From Haloarcula taiwanensis (GTDB lineage Archaea; Halobacteriota; Halobacteria; Halobacteriales; Haloarculaceae), in the NCBI GenBank assembly GCA_002844335.1, contig CP019154.1, positions 1,798,001 through 1,862,000 on the forward strand: a DNA stretch of 64,000 nucleotides, read 5' to 3'. Positions 1-8,891 of this stretch are shown here, piece by piece. A model generated the notes under the pieces. The model was not told the DNA's origin. It saw only the letters and a list, made by a program, of their open reading frames with translations, and ran no database searches. Every line of letters begins with the position of its first letter. Position 1 is the first letter of the stretch. A program made the position numbers and the translations under genes.

Positions 1-1
1 C

Positions 2-232
2 GCCGTCGAGACGTTCGAGGAACTGGGCGGCGACATTCTGGGGCTGTCCTTCGGCGAGGACGGCGGCGGCGACGTGTCGCTGGCCGGCGACGTGGTCGAC
101 CTGGTCCTGACAGTCCGTGAGCAGGAGCGGGACGCCGGCAACTACGAGCGGGCCGACGAACTCCGCGACGAACTCGAAGCCCTCGGCGTCGAGGTCCAAG
201 ATACTGATGACGGGCCGACATATCGAATCTGA
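2..232 (+). CDS. cysS: cysteinyl-tRNA synthetase, C-terminal fragment (cut by left edge)
   Basis: An open frame enters from the left edge and ends at a TGA at 230-232, giving 76 residues. It ends in the helical anticodon-side domain typical of class I CysS: a segment with VLTVREQERDAGNYERADE followed by LRDELEALGVEVQDT and a terminal DGPTYRI, which is the usual close of archaeal and bacterial CysS. The enzyme charges tRNA-Cys in the cytoplasm. The catalytic HIGH and KMSKS motifs lie outside the window, so the call rests on the tail alone. The gene after it (319) is separated by an AT-rich promoter-like gap. Confidence 0.85.
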   Translation, partial: AVETFEELGGDILGLSFGEDGGGDVSLAGDVVDLVLTVREQERDAGNYERADELRDELEALGVEVQDTDDGPTYRI

Positions 233-318
233 TATTTCATATCAAGATTGCGTATTTAGGACATTCTAACACGCCTCACTACGATTTTATATACTATTAG
301 TGCGTTTATATAATTGTT

Positions 319-840
319 ATGAAATACGTACCAACTACTGTCGGTTTCACCCGGATGATCGTCTCTCTCATGCTCGTTGTTGCCGCGGTCGGCGCGGTCG
401 CATCCCCCGTCGCCGCACAGAGCGACCAGCCCGACTGGGCCGTCCAGATGTTCGAGGACATGGGACCGATGGTCGAGACGTACAACGCGAACGTCGACCC
501 GGAGGACTTTGGCTTCATAGCTGGTGAGCTACAAGGTGAGAAGGTGAACCTCGTGGTGGACGACCCCGAGAACGGAACCGAAGCGTCGGTGTCGTTCAGC
601 ATGAACAACGCCCTTCAGATGCAGGAACTGGCGCTTGGCACCCGTGACGACGCTACTATCCAGATGAACACGGACAAGGCGACGATGGACCGAGTCATCG
701 CGTCGAACAACCCCACTGTGGAATTCAAGAATGCCGTCACCGCGGGCGAAATCAGCGTCTCCGGTATCGGCCTCTTGGGCGGCGTCAAGTGGTACGCGAT
801 TAACGTGGTCGCCGACGTCCTCCGGGGCATCTTCGGCTGA
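319..840 (+). CDS. secreted protein with possible SCP2-like fold
   Basis: This 173-residue protein begins with a Sec-type signal (residues about 10-34: hydrophobic stretch, then a VAAQS cleavage-like site). The mature part is acidic. Residues about 65-150 read like a sterol-carrier/SCP2-like pattern: a strand-rich start, then LALGTRDDATIQMNTDKATMD, then a segment ending GEISVSGIG. That resemblance is a reading by eye and the ligand is unknown. A hydrophobic tail (IGLLGGVKWYAINVVADVL) could be a membrane-associated helix. The start at 319 follows an AT-rich stretch (TATACTATT) about 25 bases upstream, consistent with a leaderless or short-leader transcript. Confidence 0.6.
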   Translation: MKYVPTTVGFTRMIVSLMLVVAAVGAVASPVAAQSDQPDWAVQMFEDMGPMVETYNANVDPEDFGFIAGELQGEKVNLVVDDPENGTEASVSFSMNNALQMQELALGTRDDATIQMNTDKATMDRVIASNNPTVEFKNAVTAGEISVSGIGLLGGVKWYAINVVADVLRGIFG

Positions 841-900
841 CGCGGCCGACGCCCAGCGGCCACAAAACGTTTTCCCGTACCGGACAGTGCTTGGAAGTAG

Positions 901-1536
901 ATGGTACGCCGCTTGCTCCCCGTCGCCGTGGCGCTCCTTCTCGTGACCTCCGGCTGTGTCGGGCTCATCACCGGCGAGACGGTCACCTTCGAGGCCTCGC
1001 CCGCGACCGTTTCTGACAGCACGCTCGACTCGACCGGATACGAACTTAACAACGCGACACAGGCGAACGTCACCCGCGACGTGACCGTCGCCGGGCAGGA
1101 CCGGACGGTGCGGCTCGTGACCGAGCGCAGACAGTACACCCGGAGCGGCTCCCTGCTCGGCGTCGAGGTCGTGGAGCTGTCGCGGTTCGTCGTCGTCTCC
1201 GTTCCGAGCGCGACCGTCGCCGGCCAGACGCTCAACCCCGCCGCCGACTGGGCGAACCGGCGGGTCCTCGAAGCGGTCCAGGGCCAGACCGGCAGCATCG
1301 ACGACGTCGAGTCGGCCGGGAACCGGACGGTCCGGGCGCTGGGCGCGGACCGCCAGGTCAGCGAGTACACCGGCACGACCGAGGTGGCGGGCCAGTCCAT
1401 CGACGTCCGCCTTCACCTCGTCAGCTTCCAGCACGAGGGCGACATCGTCATCGGCGTCGCCGTCCACCCCGAGACCGTCGACGAGACCGACGCCGTCGAC
1501 GACCTGCTGTCCGGCCTCCAGCACGGCGGCGACTGA
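901..1536 (+). CDS. haloarchaeal lipoprotein (DUF6517-like)
   Basis: This 211-residue protein has a short hydrophobic signal and a lipobox (VTSGC, Cys at residue about 18), so it is probably a lipid-anchored surface protein. The remainder is beta-rich with repeated VTRDVTVAGQDRTVRL-type strands and a conserved-looking segment FVVVSVPSATVAGQTLNPAADW. It resembles the haloarchaeal DUF6517 family; no catalytic motif is visible and the function is unknown. It lies in the same orientation as the secreted protein upstream, with a 60-base gap. Confidence 0.6.
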   Translation: MVRRLLPVAVALLLVTSGCVGLITGETVTFEASPATVSDSTLDSTGYELNNATQANVTRDVTVAGQDRTVRLVTERRQYTRSGSLLGVEVVELSRFVVVSVPSATVAGQTLNPAADWANRRVLEAVQGQTGSIDDVESAGNRTVRALGADRQVSEYTGTTEVAGQSIDVRLHLVSFQHEGDIVIGVAVHPETVDETDAVDDLLSGLQHGGD

Positions 1537-1615
1537 CGGGCTTCGGGATGCAGTGAGTTCGGACGCCGGCGGCCTCGGGCATACCCTTTTTATCGGGCGC
1601 GGTGATGGCTGGGCC

Positions 1616-1786
1616 ATGAACACCGTCCTGGCGCTGGGCCTGGGGCTCACCGTCGTCGGCCTGGCGGGCTACGTCGCGGGCGTCGCGGTGCCGTACCCCG
1701 GCCGCGCGTTCTCGGTGACCGCCTTGCTCGCCGGGATGACGCTGCTGGCCGTCGGCCGCTCGGACGAGACGGAGGGCGGGGCGTGA
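1616..1786 (+). CDS. small two-helix membrane protein upstream of corA
   Basis: A 56-residue protein made almost entirely of two hydrophobic helices (LALGLGLTVVGLAGYVAG and FSVTALLAGMTLLAVG) with an acidic tail SDETEGGA. The ATG at 1616 is chosen over an upstream GTG because everything before it lacks hydrophobic character and it follows a short AT-rich element (CTTTTTATCG near 1584-1593) at promoter distance. It overlaps the CorA gene by 4 bases at the end (GTGA), suggesting translational coupling. The function is unknown; a CorA accessory role is only inference from coupling. Confidence 0.6.
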   Translation: MNTVLALGLGLTVVGLAGYVAGVAVPYPGRAFSVTALLAGMTLLAVGRSDETEGGA

Positions 1787-2760
1787 TATCCGCACTCGTC
1801 TACGCCGGCGAGACGGCCGAGCCCTACGACGACCTCGGGGCCGCCCGCGCGGCCGCGGGGACGACGTGGGTCCACGCCGCCGAGGCGACCGACGAGGAGA
1901 TACGCGCCGTCCAGTCGGCATTCGACCTCCACCCGCTCGCCATCGACGACCTCCGGGGGGACGTCCGGGCCAAGACCGAGGAGTACCGCGACTACACCTT
2001 CGTCCTGCTGAAGACGATGCGGCTCACCCCGGGCGAGACCACCTTCGAGAAGGAGGTGACGACAAGCCCGGTCGGCGTGTTCGTCGGCCGCGACTGGGTC
2101 GTCTCGCTGGGCTTAGACGAGGCCCGGCCGGTCCAGCGCGTGATGGACGCCGCCCGCCGGGGGGACGAGCGCCTGCTCCAACACGGCCCGGACTTCACCG
2201 CCTACCGCGTCGTCGACGTCGTCGTCGACGCCTACTTCGACCTGCTCGACGACATCGAGACGGACATCGAGGAGATAGAGGAGGAGGTCACCGTCTCCAC
2301 CGACAGCGAGACCATCGAGAAGATAAACGACGTCCGGCGGGACCTGCTGTCGTTCCGCAAGCAGGCCTGGCCCGCGCGCGAGGCCGTCGGCAGCCTCGCC
2401 CGTGGCGACCCAAAGCAGATACAACCACAGACGGAGAAGTACTTCCGGGACGTCTACGACCACCTCGTCCAGATTGTGGACCTGACCGAGACCTACCGCG
2501 ACCTCGTCTCGGGTGCGCGGGACATCTACCTCAACACCGTCTCGCAGTCGACCAACGAGGTGATGAAGGTGCTGACCGTCGTCGCGACGGTCTTCATCCC
2601 GCTGACGTTCGTCGTCGGGGTCTACGGGATGAACTTCGCCGACAGCCCGTACAACATGCCGGAACTGGGCTGGACCTTCGGCTACCCCGCGGTGATGGTC
2701 GGCATGGGCCTCATCGTCGCGATACTGCTCGGCCACTTCCGCCAGCGGGGCTACCTATAG
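1783..2760 (+). CDS. corA: CorA family magnesium/cobalt transporter
   Basis: A 325-residue protein with the full CorA layout: an alpha/beta cytoplasmic domain, a long charged helix region (DLLDDIETDIEEIEEEV around residues 150-185), then two C-terminal membrane helices. The first helix ends in YGMNF, the family selectivity signature, and the second ends in the basic tail FRQRGYL. It forms a homopentameric Mg2+/Co2+ channel in the cell membrane. The start is a GTG overlapping the stop of the small membrane protein upstream. The gene converges with the TctA-like gene and the two overlap by 6 bases at their 3' ends. Confidence 0.93.
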   Translation: MISALVYAGETAEPYDDLGAARAAAGTTWVHAAEATDEEIRAVQSAFDLHPLAIDDLRGDVRAKTEEYRDYTFVLLKTMRLTPGETTFEKEVTTSPVGVFVGRDWVVSLGLDEARPVQRVMDAARRGDERLLQHGPDFTAYRVVDVVVDAYFDLLDDIETDIEEIEEEVTVSTDSETIEKINDVRRDLLSFRKQAWPAREAVGSLARGDPKQIQPQTEKYFRDVYDHLVQIVDLTETYRDLVSGARDIYLNTVSQSTNEVMKVLTVVATVFIPLTFVVGVYGMNFADSPYNMPELGWTFGYPAVMVGMGLIVAILLGHFRQRGYL

Positions 2761-3981
2761 CGCAAGCGGGACGAGCAACACCCCCATCAGCGTCGCCCGG
2801 CGGGACCCGAACCGCGGCGGGAGATGTCCGACCAGCGTGGCCGCCCCGAACGCGCCGACGCCCACGAGGCCGGCAAACAGCGCCGAGAGGCCGACAAGGA
2901 CCGCGACCACTGAAAGCGAGAGGGCCGTCTGGTCCACCCGACCGACGGCACGGAGATAGCGGTCACCCAGTGTCGGGACGAGTATCGCGCCAGCGACGGC
3001 GGCGACGGCGACCGCCGCGAGCAGCGCCGGGAGCACGAGCGGCACCTCGGCCCGGTCGAGCGCGACGAGGACACCGGTTCGGGGCGTCCCGAGCGAGATG
3101 AGCGCGAACAGCGCAAACACCGCTGTCGCCGTGTTGACGCCACTCGTCGTCACGATGAACGCACGCGGCCCACGCTCAGCGACCAGTCCAAGCGCCAGCG
3201 TGGCCGCGATGGCGCTTGAGACGCCCGGAATGTAGCCGACAGCGCCACCGCAGAGCGTTCCGACGCCCGCGAGAACGACGACCGTTCGCCGCGGCGTCGT
3301 CACCGCCGCGTCGGCCTGTGGCGGGACCCCCTCCCCCTCGATGGCGGCCAGGAGCACCGGCGCGCCGAACAGCCCCGAAAACAGCGGGACCAGTACGTCG
3401 GAGACTGGCAGCACTCCGGTCACCGGCGCGTCGAGGAGGGCGATTCCAAGCAGGCCGCTGGCTGCCAGTGAACACGCCGCGCCGATTTGCCGACGGCGGC
3501 CCTGTTCCGTGACCACAAGCAGGACAGCGACTCCCGCGAGAAGTACCGACAGCCACGGCTGGAGCAGCGGATACGCTCGCTCCATCAGGAGGGTGAGTGG
3601 AACCGCCAGCGGGACGGCAAACACTACGGCCAACCCGCTCCCCAGCGCTGACAGGCGCAGCGCCTCCCGACCGCGACCCTCGATGACCAGCTGGTGGCTC
3701 GGCAGCGCACTGGCCGCCAGTGCCGGGTCCGGCACGCCCAGCGCCAGCGCCGGAATCACGTCGAGAAAGGTGTGTGTCACCCCGGCCGCCAGCATTGCCA
3801 CGCCGACGTAGAGTCGTGGCCCCGGTAGACTGCTCGCCGCCGCGGCGAGCAAAAGTGCGAAGGTGTTGGCGTGCAACCCCGGAACGAGCCCGCTAAGCGT
3901 TCCCAGTCCAACTCCCGCCCCAACCGCAGCGAGGAGCGCGAGCGTCGCTGTCGGGTCGACGGCGGGAGCCATGGACTGCAT
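2755..3981 (-). CDS. TctA-like tripartite tricarboxylate transporter permease (DUF112 type)
   Basis: A 408-residue membrane protein with about ten hydrophobic helices. The N-terminal half has the TctA pattern: GLGTLSGLVPGLHANTFALL, then THTFLDVIPALALGVPDP, and the middle holds a second copy-like GGAVGYIPGVSSAIAATLAL, matching the two G-x-x-P-G-like repeats of this family. It should be a secondary permease for small acids. No TctB or TctC (binding protein) gene lies nearby, so the substrate and the mode of use are uncertain. A later Met (residue 4, at 3972) is an alternative start. It reads divergently from moeA across 279 bases. Confidence 0.8.
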   Translation of the reverse strand: MQSMAPAVDPTATLALLAAVGAGVGLGTLSGLVPGLHANTFALLLAAAASSLPGPRLYVGVAMLAAGVTHTFLDVIPALALGVPDPALAASALPSHQLVIEGRGREALRLSALGSGLAVVFAVPLAVPLTLLMERAYPLLQPWLSVLLAGVAVLLVVTEQGRRRQIGAACSLAASGLLGIALLDAPVTGVLPVSDVLVPLFSGLFGAPVLLAAIEGEGVPPQADAAVTTPRRTVVVLAGVGTLCGGAVGYIPGVSSAIAATLALGLVAERGPRAFIVTTSGVNTATAVFALFALISLGTPRTGVLVALDRAEVPLVLPALLAAVAVAAVAGAILVPTLGDRYLRAVGRVDQTALSLSVVAVLVGLSALFAGLVGVGAFGAATLVGHLPPRFGSRRATLMGVLLVPLAL

Positions 3982-4260
3982 AGCGGGGCGTGGCCCCGTT
4001 CCCGTACTTGAACCTCTGCGACGTTCGGCCCGGCTACCACTCTACAGCGTAGTGCGGGCCGACCGGACCGTGTTCGGCGTGAGTCCCGGCGCTAGGAGGG
4101 GTGGTGAGACAGCAGTGCCGACTGTCGGTCGCGACCAGTCCTTTCGAGAGGGCGCTCCCGAAGAGGCGACAGCGCAGGTCCGACTCAGCCAGACGTTCTC
4201 TTCCGACCGAAGCCCCCTGAACCTGGCGAGCTTTTTGGTGTGCCGGCCATTCGTACACAC

Positions 4261-5481
4261 ATGAGCAACGAGTCCCGAAAGTCGGCCGGGTTCAAGGACC
4301 GGACGCCGGTAACGACAGCCAGGGAGGCGCTGCTGGACGCAGTGTTCCCACACGAGCGGACGGAGCGCGTCTCGCTACGCGACGCCGACGAGCGCGTCGT
4401 CGCGGGGGAAATCACCGCCGAGCGAGCGGTGCCCCACTACCGGCGCGCGGCGATGGACGGCTTCGCCGTCAGCGCGGAAGACACGTTCGGCGCGAGCCAG
4501 CGGTCGCCGGAATCGCTCCAGGTCGGAGAGACAGTGACCACCGGCACGGCGACCCGCGTACACACGGGCAGCGAACTCCCAGCGGGTGCCGACGCCGTCG
4601 TGATGATCGAGGAGACCGAGGTCGCCGGTGACACCGTCACCGTGTTCGATGCGGTTGCTGGCGGGGAGAACGTCGCTCCTGTCGGCGAGGACGTAGAGCA
4701 AGGGCAGACGCTGTATGCAGACGGCCACCTGCTCCGCCCGTCGGACCTCGGGCTGTTGAAATCGGTCGGGAACGACGCTGTCGAGGTGTACGAGCGGCCG
4801 ACTGTCAGCGTGATTCCGACCGGTGAGGAGTTAGTCCAAGATGACCCGGAACCGGGCCAAGTAGTCGAGACGAACGGCCAGACCGTCACGCAGTACGTCG
4901 AGCGCTGGGGGGGTGACGCGACCTACCGCGACATCGTTACCGACGACGTGGACGCGCTCCGGGCGGCCATCAGCGACGACTTGGACCACGACCTCGTGGT
5001 GACGACCGGCGGCTCTTCCGTCGGCGAGCGGGACCTGCTCCCGGAAGTCGTCGACGACCTCGGCGAGGTGCTGGTCCACGGCGTCGCGCTGAAGCCGGGT
5101 CACCCGGTCGCGCTGGGCGTGGTCGAAGAGACGCCGATTCTGATGCTCCCGGGTTATCCGGTCGCCTGCATCGTCAACGCCGTCCAGTTCCTCCGGCCGG
5201 CGCTCCGCCGTGCCGGCCACCTCCCGGCGACCGACCCGCCGACGACCGAGGCCGAACTCACGCGGAAGATAGCCAGCGAGCCGGGGACCCGGACCTACGC
5301 TCGGGTACAACTGCGCGAGGAGGACGACGACGGACCGACCGCGACGCCGACGCGGGCCAGCGGGTCGGGCGTCCTCTCCAGCGTCGCGCTCGCCGACGGC
5401 TGGGTCGTCGTGCCGGAGTCCGTGGAGGGCTACGACGCCGGTGACACTGTGCCCGTCGAGGACTGGGAGTGGTCCCAATGA
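4261..5481 (+). CDS. moeA: molybdopterin molybdenumtransferase MoeA
   Basis: A 406-residue MoeA that inserts Mo (or W) into adenylated molybdopterin in the cytoplasm. Visible motifs in order: YRRAAMDGFAV (conserved MDG loop), GSELPAGADAVVMIEE, SVIPTGEELV, the MoCF nucleotide-binding motif TTGGSSVGERDLLPEV, and LKPGHPVALG followed by LPGYPVACI. The ATG at 4261 is preferred to one 21 bases upstream because the intervening residues are unrelated to the family. The gene overlaps the second moeA by 4 bases (ATGA), so the two are translationally coupled. One MoeA of such a pair may prefer Mo and the other W; this cannot be read from sequence. Confidence 0.95.
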   Translation: MSNESRKSAGFKDRTPVTTAREALLDAVFPHERTERVSLRDADERVVAGEITAERAVPHYRRAAMDGFAVSAEDTFGASQRSPESLQVGETVTTGTATRVHTGSELPAGADAVVMIEETEVAGDTVTVFDAVAGGENVAPVGEDVEQGQTLYADGHLLRPSDLGLLKSVGNDAVEVYERPTVSVIPTGEELVQDDPEPGQVVETNGQTVTQYVERWGGDATYRDIVTDDVDALRAAISDDLDHDLVVTTGGSSVGERDLLPEVVDDLGEVLVHGVALKPGHPVALGVVEETPILMLPGYPVACIVNAVQFLRPALRRAGHLPATDPPTTEAELTRKIASEPGTRTYARVQLREEDDDGPTATPTRASGSGVLSSVALADGWVVVPESVEGYDAGDTVPVEDWEWSQ

Positions 5482-7358
5482 GCGACCGCCGCGAGTTCCG
5501 CGACCTCGCATCACCGGAGGAGGCCCACGAGGTCGTCGCAAACCTCGACATCGACCCCGACCCGGAAACGGTCCCGCTCGCCGACGCCCGCGACCGCGTC
5601 CTCACCGAGCGGATCGACGCCGACATCGACGTGCCAGGGTTCGACCGCGCGAGTATGGACGGCTACGCCGTCCACGCCAGAGACACCTTCGGCGCTGACG
5701 AGGCCGACCCGGTGACGCTGTCGGTCGCCGGGGAAGTCCACGCGGGTGAGAAGCCCGACGTAACGGTCGAACCGGGTTCGGTCGCCGAGATTTCGACCGG
5801 CGCGGTGATGCCGCCCGGTGCCGACGCCGTCGTGATGGTCGAGCGAACGACTGAAACCGACGCCGGCGTCGAGATACGCACATCCGTCGCGCCCGGTGAT
5901 AACGTGATGCTCGCCGGCGCAGATATCGCGGCCGGCGCGCGCGCCCTCGGTCCAGGAACGCGAATCACGCCCCGTGAAATCGGACTCCTGTCTGCCCTTG
6001 GCGTCGACGAGGTTCCGGTGCGTGGCCGGCCACAGGTCGGCATTCTCTCGACGGGCGATGAACTTGTCCGGCCCGGGGACCCCCTCGACAGCGCCGCCGG
6101 CCAGATTTACGACGTGAACAGCTACACGCTGGCGGGCGCGGTCGCGGAGGCCGGCGGTGAGCCGGTGATGTACCCCCACGCTGGCGACGACTACGAGGAA
6201 ATGGAGCGATTGCTCCACCAAGCGGCTGACGAATGCGACCTCGTCCTCTCGTCAGGGTCGACCAGCGCCAGCGCGGTCGACGTCATCTACCGCGTCATCG
6301 AGGAACGCGGCGAACTCAGGCTCCACGGTGTGGCCGTCAAACCCGGCAAGCCGATGCTCGTGGGGACTATCGGCGACTCGGCGTACGTCGGGCTGCCTGG
6401 CTACCCAGTTTCGGCGCTGACTATTTTCCAGACGTTCGTCGCGCCAGCAGTACGGAACGCTGCTGGACGGGAGCAGCCACAGACAGCTACGGCCTCCGGC
6501 ACAATGGCAGTCCAGGAACGCTACGGCGAAGGGCGACGACGCCTCATGCCAGCCGGGCTGGTCGAAGACGACTCCGGGTCGCTGCTGGTCTACCCGGTCG
6601 ACAAGGGCAGCGGCGCGACGACGAGCCTCGTCGACGCCGATGGCTTCGTCGACGTGCCGCCGGGGACCGACTACCTCGCCGAGGGGGAGACGGTCGATGT
6701 GACGCTGTTTTCCCCCGCCGTCAGGCCGCCGACGCTGCTGGGCATGGGCGAGGACGACCCGCTCCTCTCGCGCCTGCTCGATACAATCGACCGCCCGCGG
6801 TACCTCCCGCTGGGATCGACCGAGGGAGTCCGCCGCCTCGGCAACGGCGTGCCCGACGTCGCCGTCGTCGCGGGTCCGACCGACGCCGACCACGAGGCAA
6901 CCGATATCGGCGGCTGGCAGCGCGAGTGGGGGCTGGTCGTCGACGCCGAGGCCGACATCTCCGACCTGGCCGACCTCGTCGACGGCGACTACCGCTTCGT
7001 CAACCGCGACACCGCCTCCGGACTCCGTCGGAGCTTCGACGACGCGCTCGACGCTCTTGGCGAGGAGCGGGGCCTCGGTCGCGCCGAAGTCGCCGACGCC
7101 GTCGACGGCTACGAACTCACGACGAAGGCCCACGAAAGCCCCGCCCGGAAGGTCCTGGCGGGCGACGCGGACGCGGGCCTCGGTCTCCGCGCCACGGCGG
7201 CGAAACTCGGCCTCGGCTTCGTCTCGCTCGGAACCCAGCCCGTTCGGGTGCTCGCTAATCCGAATCGGCGGGAGAAAGACAGCGTCGACGCGCTCGCCGC
7301 GACCCTCGAAGACCTCGACTCGCTGGCCGACGGACTGGCTGGCATAGAAGTGCAGTGA
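5478..7358 (+). CDS. moeA: MoeA fused to a PBP-like substrate-binding domain
   Basis: A 626-residue two-domain protein. Residues 1 to about 400 repeat the MoeA motifs: FDRASMDGYAVHA, GAVMPPGADAVVMVE, ILSTGDELV, a variant SSGSTSASAVDVIYRV in place of the usual TTGGxSxGxxD loop, and VKPGKPMLVG with LPGYPVSAL. Residues about 420-626 form a periplasmic-binding-like domain (start SRLLDTIDRPRYLPLGSTEG; end LGFVSLGTQPVRVLANPNR), a known fusion that may present molybdate or tungstate to the insertase. The ATG at 5478 overlaps the upstream stop (ATGA) and is preferred to a GTG 9 bases earlier. The SSGSTSASA variant loop suggests altered nucleotide or metal handling in this paralogue. Confidence 0.93.
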   Translation: MSDRREFRDLASPEEAHEVVANLDIDPDPETVPLADARDRVLTERIDADIDVPGFDRASMDGYAVHARDTFGADEADPVTLSVAGEVHAGEKPDVTVEPGSVAEISTGAVMPPGADAVVMVERTTETDAGVEIRTSVAPGDNVMLAGADIAAGARALGPGTRITPREIGLLSALGVDEVPVRGRPQVGILSTGDELVRPGDPLDSAAGQIYDVNSYTLAGAVAEAGGEPVMYPHAGDDYEEMERLLHQAADECDLVLSSGSTSASAVDVIYRVIEERGELRLHGVAVKPGKPMLVGTIGDSAYVGLPGYPVSALTIFQTFVAPAVRNAAGREQPQTATASGTMAVQERYGEGRRRLMPAGLVEDDSGSLLVYPVDKGSGATTSLVDADGFVDVPPGTDYLAEGETVDVTLFSPAVRPPTLLGMGEDDPLLSRLLDTIDRPRYLPLGSTEGVRRLGNGVPDVAVVAGPTDADHEATDIGGWQREWGLVVDAEADISDLADLVDGDYRFVNRDTASGLRRSFDDALDALGEERGLGRAEVADAVDGYELTTKAHESPARKVLAGDADAGLGLRATAAKLGLGFVSLGTQPVRVLANPNRREKDSVDALAATLEDLDSLADGLAGIEVQ

Positions 7359-7422
7359 CGGCGTCGACCTGAGCACCGTGACACCCGCCAAGATTACGCT
7401 ATGACCCGCAAGCGACTGCGAC

Positions 7423-7442
7423 GTACCTGCGCTTGCAGGTAC
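7423..7442. promoter_or_regulatory. perfect palindrome upstream of the Fe-ADH gene (candidate operator)
   Basis: Two 8-base arms, GTACCTGC and GCAGGTAC, flank a GCTT spacer, giving a perfect inverted repeat 65 bases before the ATG at 7507. The half-site GTACCTG recurs in front of the HxlR regulator gene (11109-11115, 11318-11324 and inverted at 11222-11228). It may be a regulator operator; an RNA hairpin is the alternative. Confidence 0.5.
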
Positions 7443-7506
7443 CACTGGAAGACGGCACTGGCGACCTGAAGTGATAAACACGAGCAGGGCTGAATGGGTC
7501 ACAGCG

Positions 7507-8730
7507 ATGCCCGACACATCGGTTGCCGCTGACCTCGATTCCCCGTTCCGGTTCGAGTACGAGCCTGCGACACTCCGATACGCCCCTGACGCCGTGCAGT
7601 CGCTGGGTGCGGAGTTAGACGCGCAAGGCTACAACAGTGCGCTGGTCGTCTGTGGCGCGACCGTTGGTGACACGCCGGCTGTGATGGACCCCGTTCGGGA
7701 GGGTCTCGGCGACCGACTGGCCGGCACCTTCGCCGAAACGACGCCAGCCAAGCGGCTCGGCACCGCCTGCGACGGACTCGAACGCCTCCGAGAAGTCGAT
7801 GCCGATTGTCTCGTGGCCGTCGGCGGTGGGAGCAGTCTCGACGTTGCGAAAATCATCAGTATCCTCGCAGCGACTGACCGCGACCCGGCGGCTGTCGGCC
7901 AAGCGTTTGTCGACTCCGGAACGATAGCTGTCCCCGAGGCGGAGCTGCCGCCGATTATCGCCGCCCCGACGACGCTGGCCGGCGCTGACCTGTCTCTCGT
8001 CGCCGGGGTCACAGCCGCGCCAGACACCTGCCCTGTGAACGAGCCTGCCAGTGGTGGTGTCAGCGATCCGAAACTGATGCCCGAAGCAGTCTGTTATGAC
8101 CCCGATCTGATTGCGACGACGCCCCGTCCGATCCTCGCGGCGTCAGCGATGAACGGCTTCGATAAAGGTATCGAGACGCTGTACGCGGCCAGCGCAACGC
8201 CAGTAACCGACGCCACAGCCTCTCGCGGCCTCGGCCTTCTCACGGACGGACTGCTCGCATTCGGTACTGGTGACGACGACCCATGGGTGTACCAGTCGCT
8301 CACCCAGGGTCTCATGCTCGTCCAGTACGGCATTTCGCGGGCTGACGGGACGACGCTCTCACTGATTCATGCCCTCGGTCACGGGCTGACCCGGGCCTAC
8401 GAGGTCCAGCAGGGCGCGGCCCACGCGGTCATTGCTCCGCACGCACTCTCATATCTGTTCGAGCAGGTCGACGGTCGGCGGTCGCTTTTGGCCGACGCAC
8501 TCGGCGCCGGCGATGCTTCAGACCCCACTGCTGCGGTCATCGACCAAATAAACGACGTGGTGACTGCGCTTGGACTCCCGACGCGACTTCGGGATGTCGA
8601 CGGGCCCGGCCGCGAGGCGTTCCCCGAAGTTGCTGATGCCGTCCTCGAAGACGCCTTCATAGCGAACGCCCCGTCAGAACTGGCACCCACACGAAAGGAC
8701 ATTGTCAGTGTGTTAGAGTCGGCCTGGTAG
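7507..8730 (+). CDS. iron-containing alcohol dehydrogenase family protein with degenerate metal site
   Basis: A 407-residue group III dehydrogenase-like protein. The N-terminal Rossmann-like domain shows LVAVGGGSSLDVAKIISIL (the GGGS nucleotide-binding motif) and the PTTLAGADLS turn. The C-terminal helical domain should carry the metal: in the family the ligands are D-x3-H, H and H-G. Here the D-x3-H pair reads N-x3-K (in AMNGFDKGIE), the first later His is kept (LIHALGH), and the pHG His is replaced by Gln (EVQQGAAH). Three of four ligands are therefore changed, which argues for metal-free or altered chemistry, as in some maleylacetate reductases. The ATG at 7507 is used rather than a GTG at 7471. 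The substrate is unknown. Confidence 0.82.
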   Translation: MPDTSVAADLDSPFRFEYEPATLRYAPDAVQSLGAELDAQGYNSALVVCGATVGDTPAVMDPVREGLGDRLAGTFAETTPAKRLGTACDGLERLREVDADCLVAVGGGSSLDVAKIISILAATDRDPAAVGQAFVDSGTIAVPEAELPPIIAAPTTLAGADLSLVAGVTAAPDTCPVNEPASGGVSDPKLMPEAVCYDPDLIATTPRPILAASAMNGFDKGIETLYAASATPVTDATASRGLGLLTDGLLAFGTGDDDPWVYQSLTQGLMLVQYGISRADGTTLSLIHALGHGLTRAYEVQQGAAHAVIAPHALSYLFEQVDGRRSLLADALGAGDASDPTAAVIDQINDVVTALGLPTRLRDVDGPGREAFPEVADAVLEDAFIANAPSELAPTRKDIVSVLESAW

Positions 8731-8793
8731 CCGGCAGTGAATGCCGCTCAGAGCTCCGGTAGACCCCGAATACCGTCTCTCTGGTGCGGTTTC

Positions 8794-8825
8794 GCGCGAA
8801 TCGCCCCGCGATTTCGCGCCTTTTT
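8794..8825 (+). terminator. hairpin plus T-tract after the Fe-ADH gene
   Basis: GCGCGAATCGC pairs with GCGATTTCGCGC (one bulged base, CCC loop) and is followed by TTTTT at 8821-8825. It sits 64 bases past the Fe-ADH stop and fits an intrinsic-type terminator. Archaeal termination mainly needs the U-tract plus FttA, so the stem may be incidental. Confidence 0.5.
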
Positions 8826-8891
8826 AGTCCACGCTTTGCGAGGAGTAGGTCGCGCGGTCAGGTCGACCCCGACGAAATAAAAAGGTCCTAT

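Noticed and set aside
529-1650. Long minus-strand open frame of 373 codons opposite the secreted protein and lipoprotein genes
   Set aside because: Arg/Asp/Val-biased shadow of GC-rich genes on the other strand; it spans two real plus-strand genes with signal peptides.
7401-7469. 22-codon ATG frame before the Fe-ADH gene
   Set aside because: Too short, basic composition unlike the proteome, and it contains the palindrome, which is better read as regulatory DNA.
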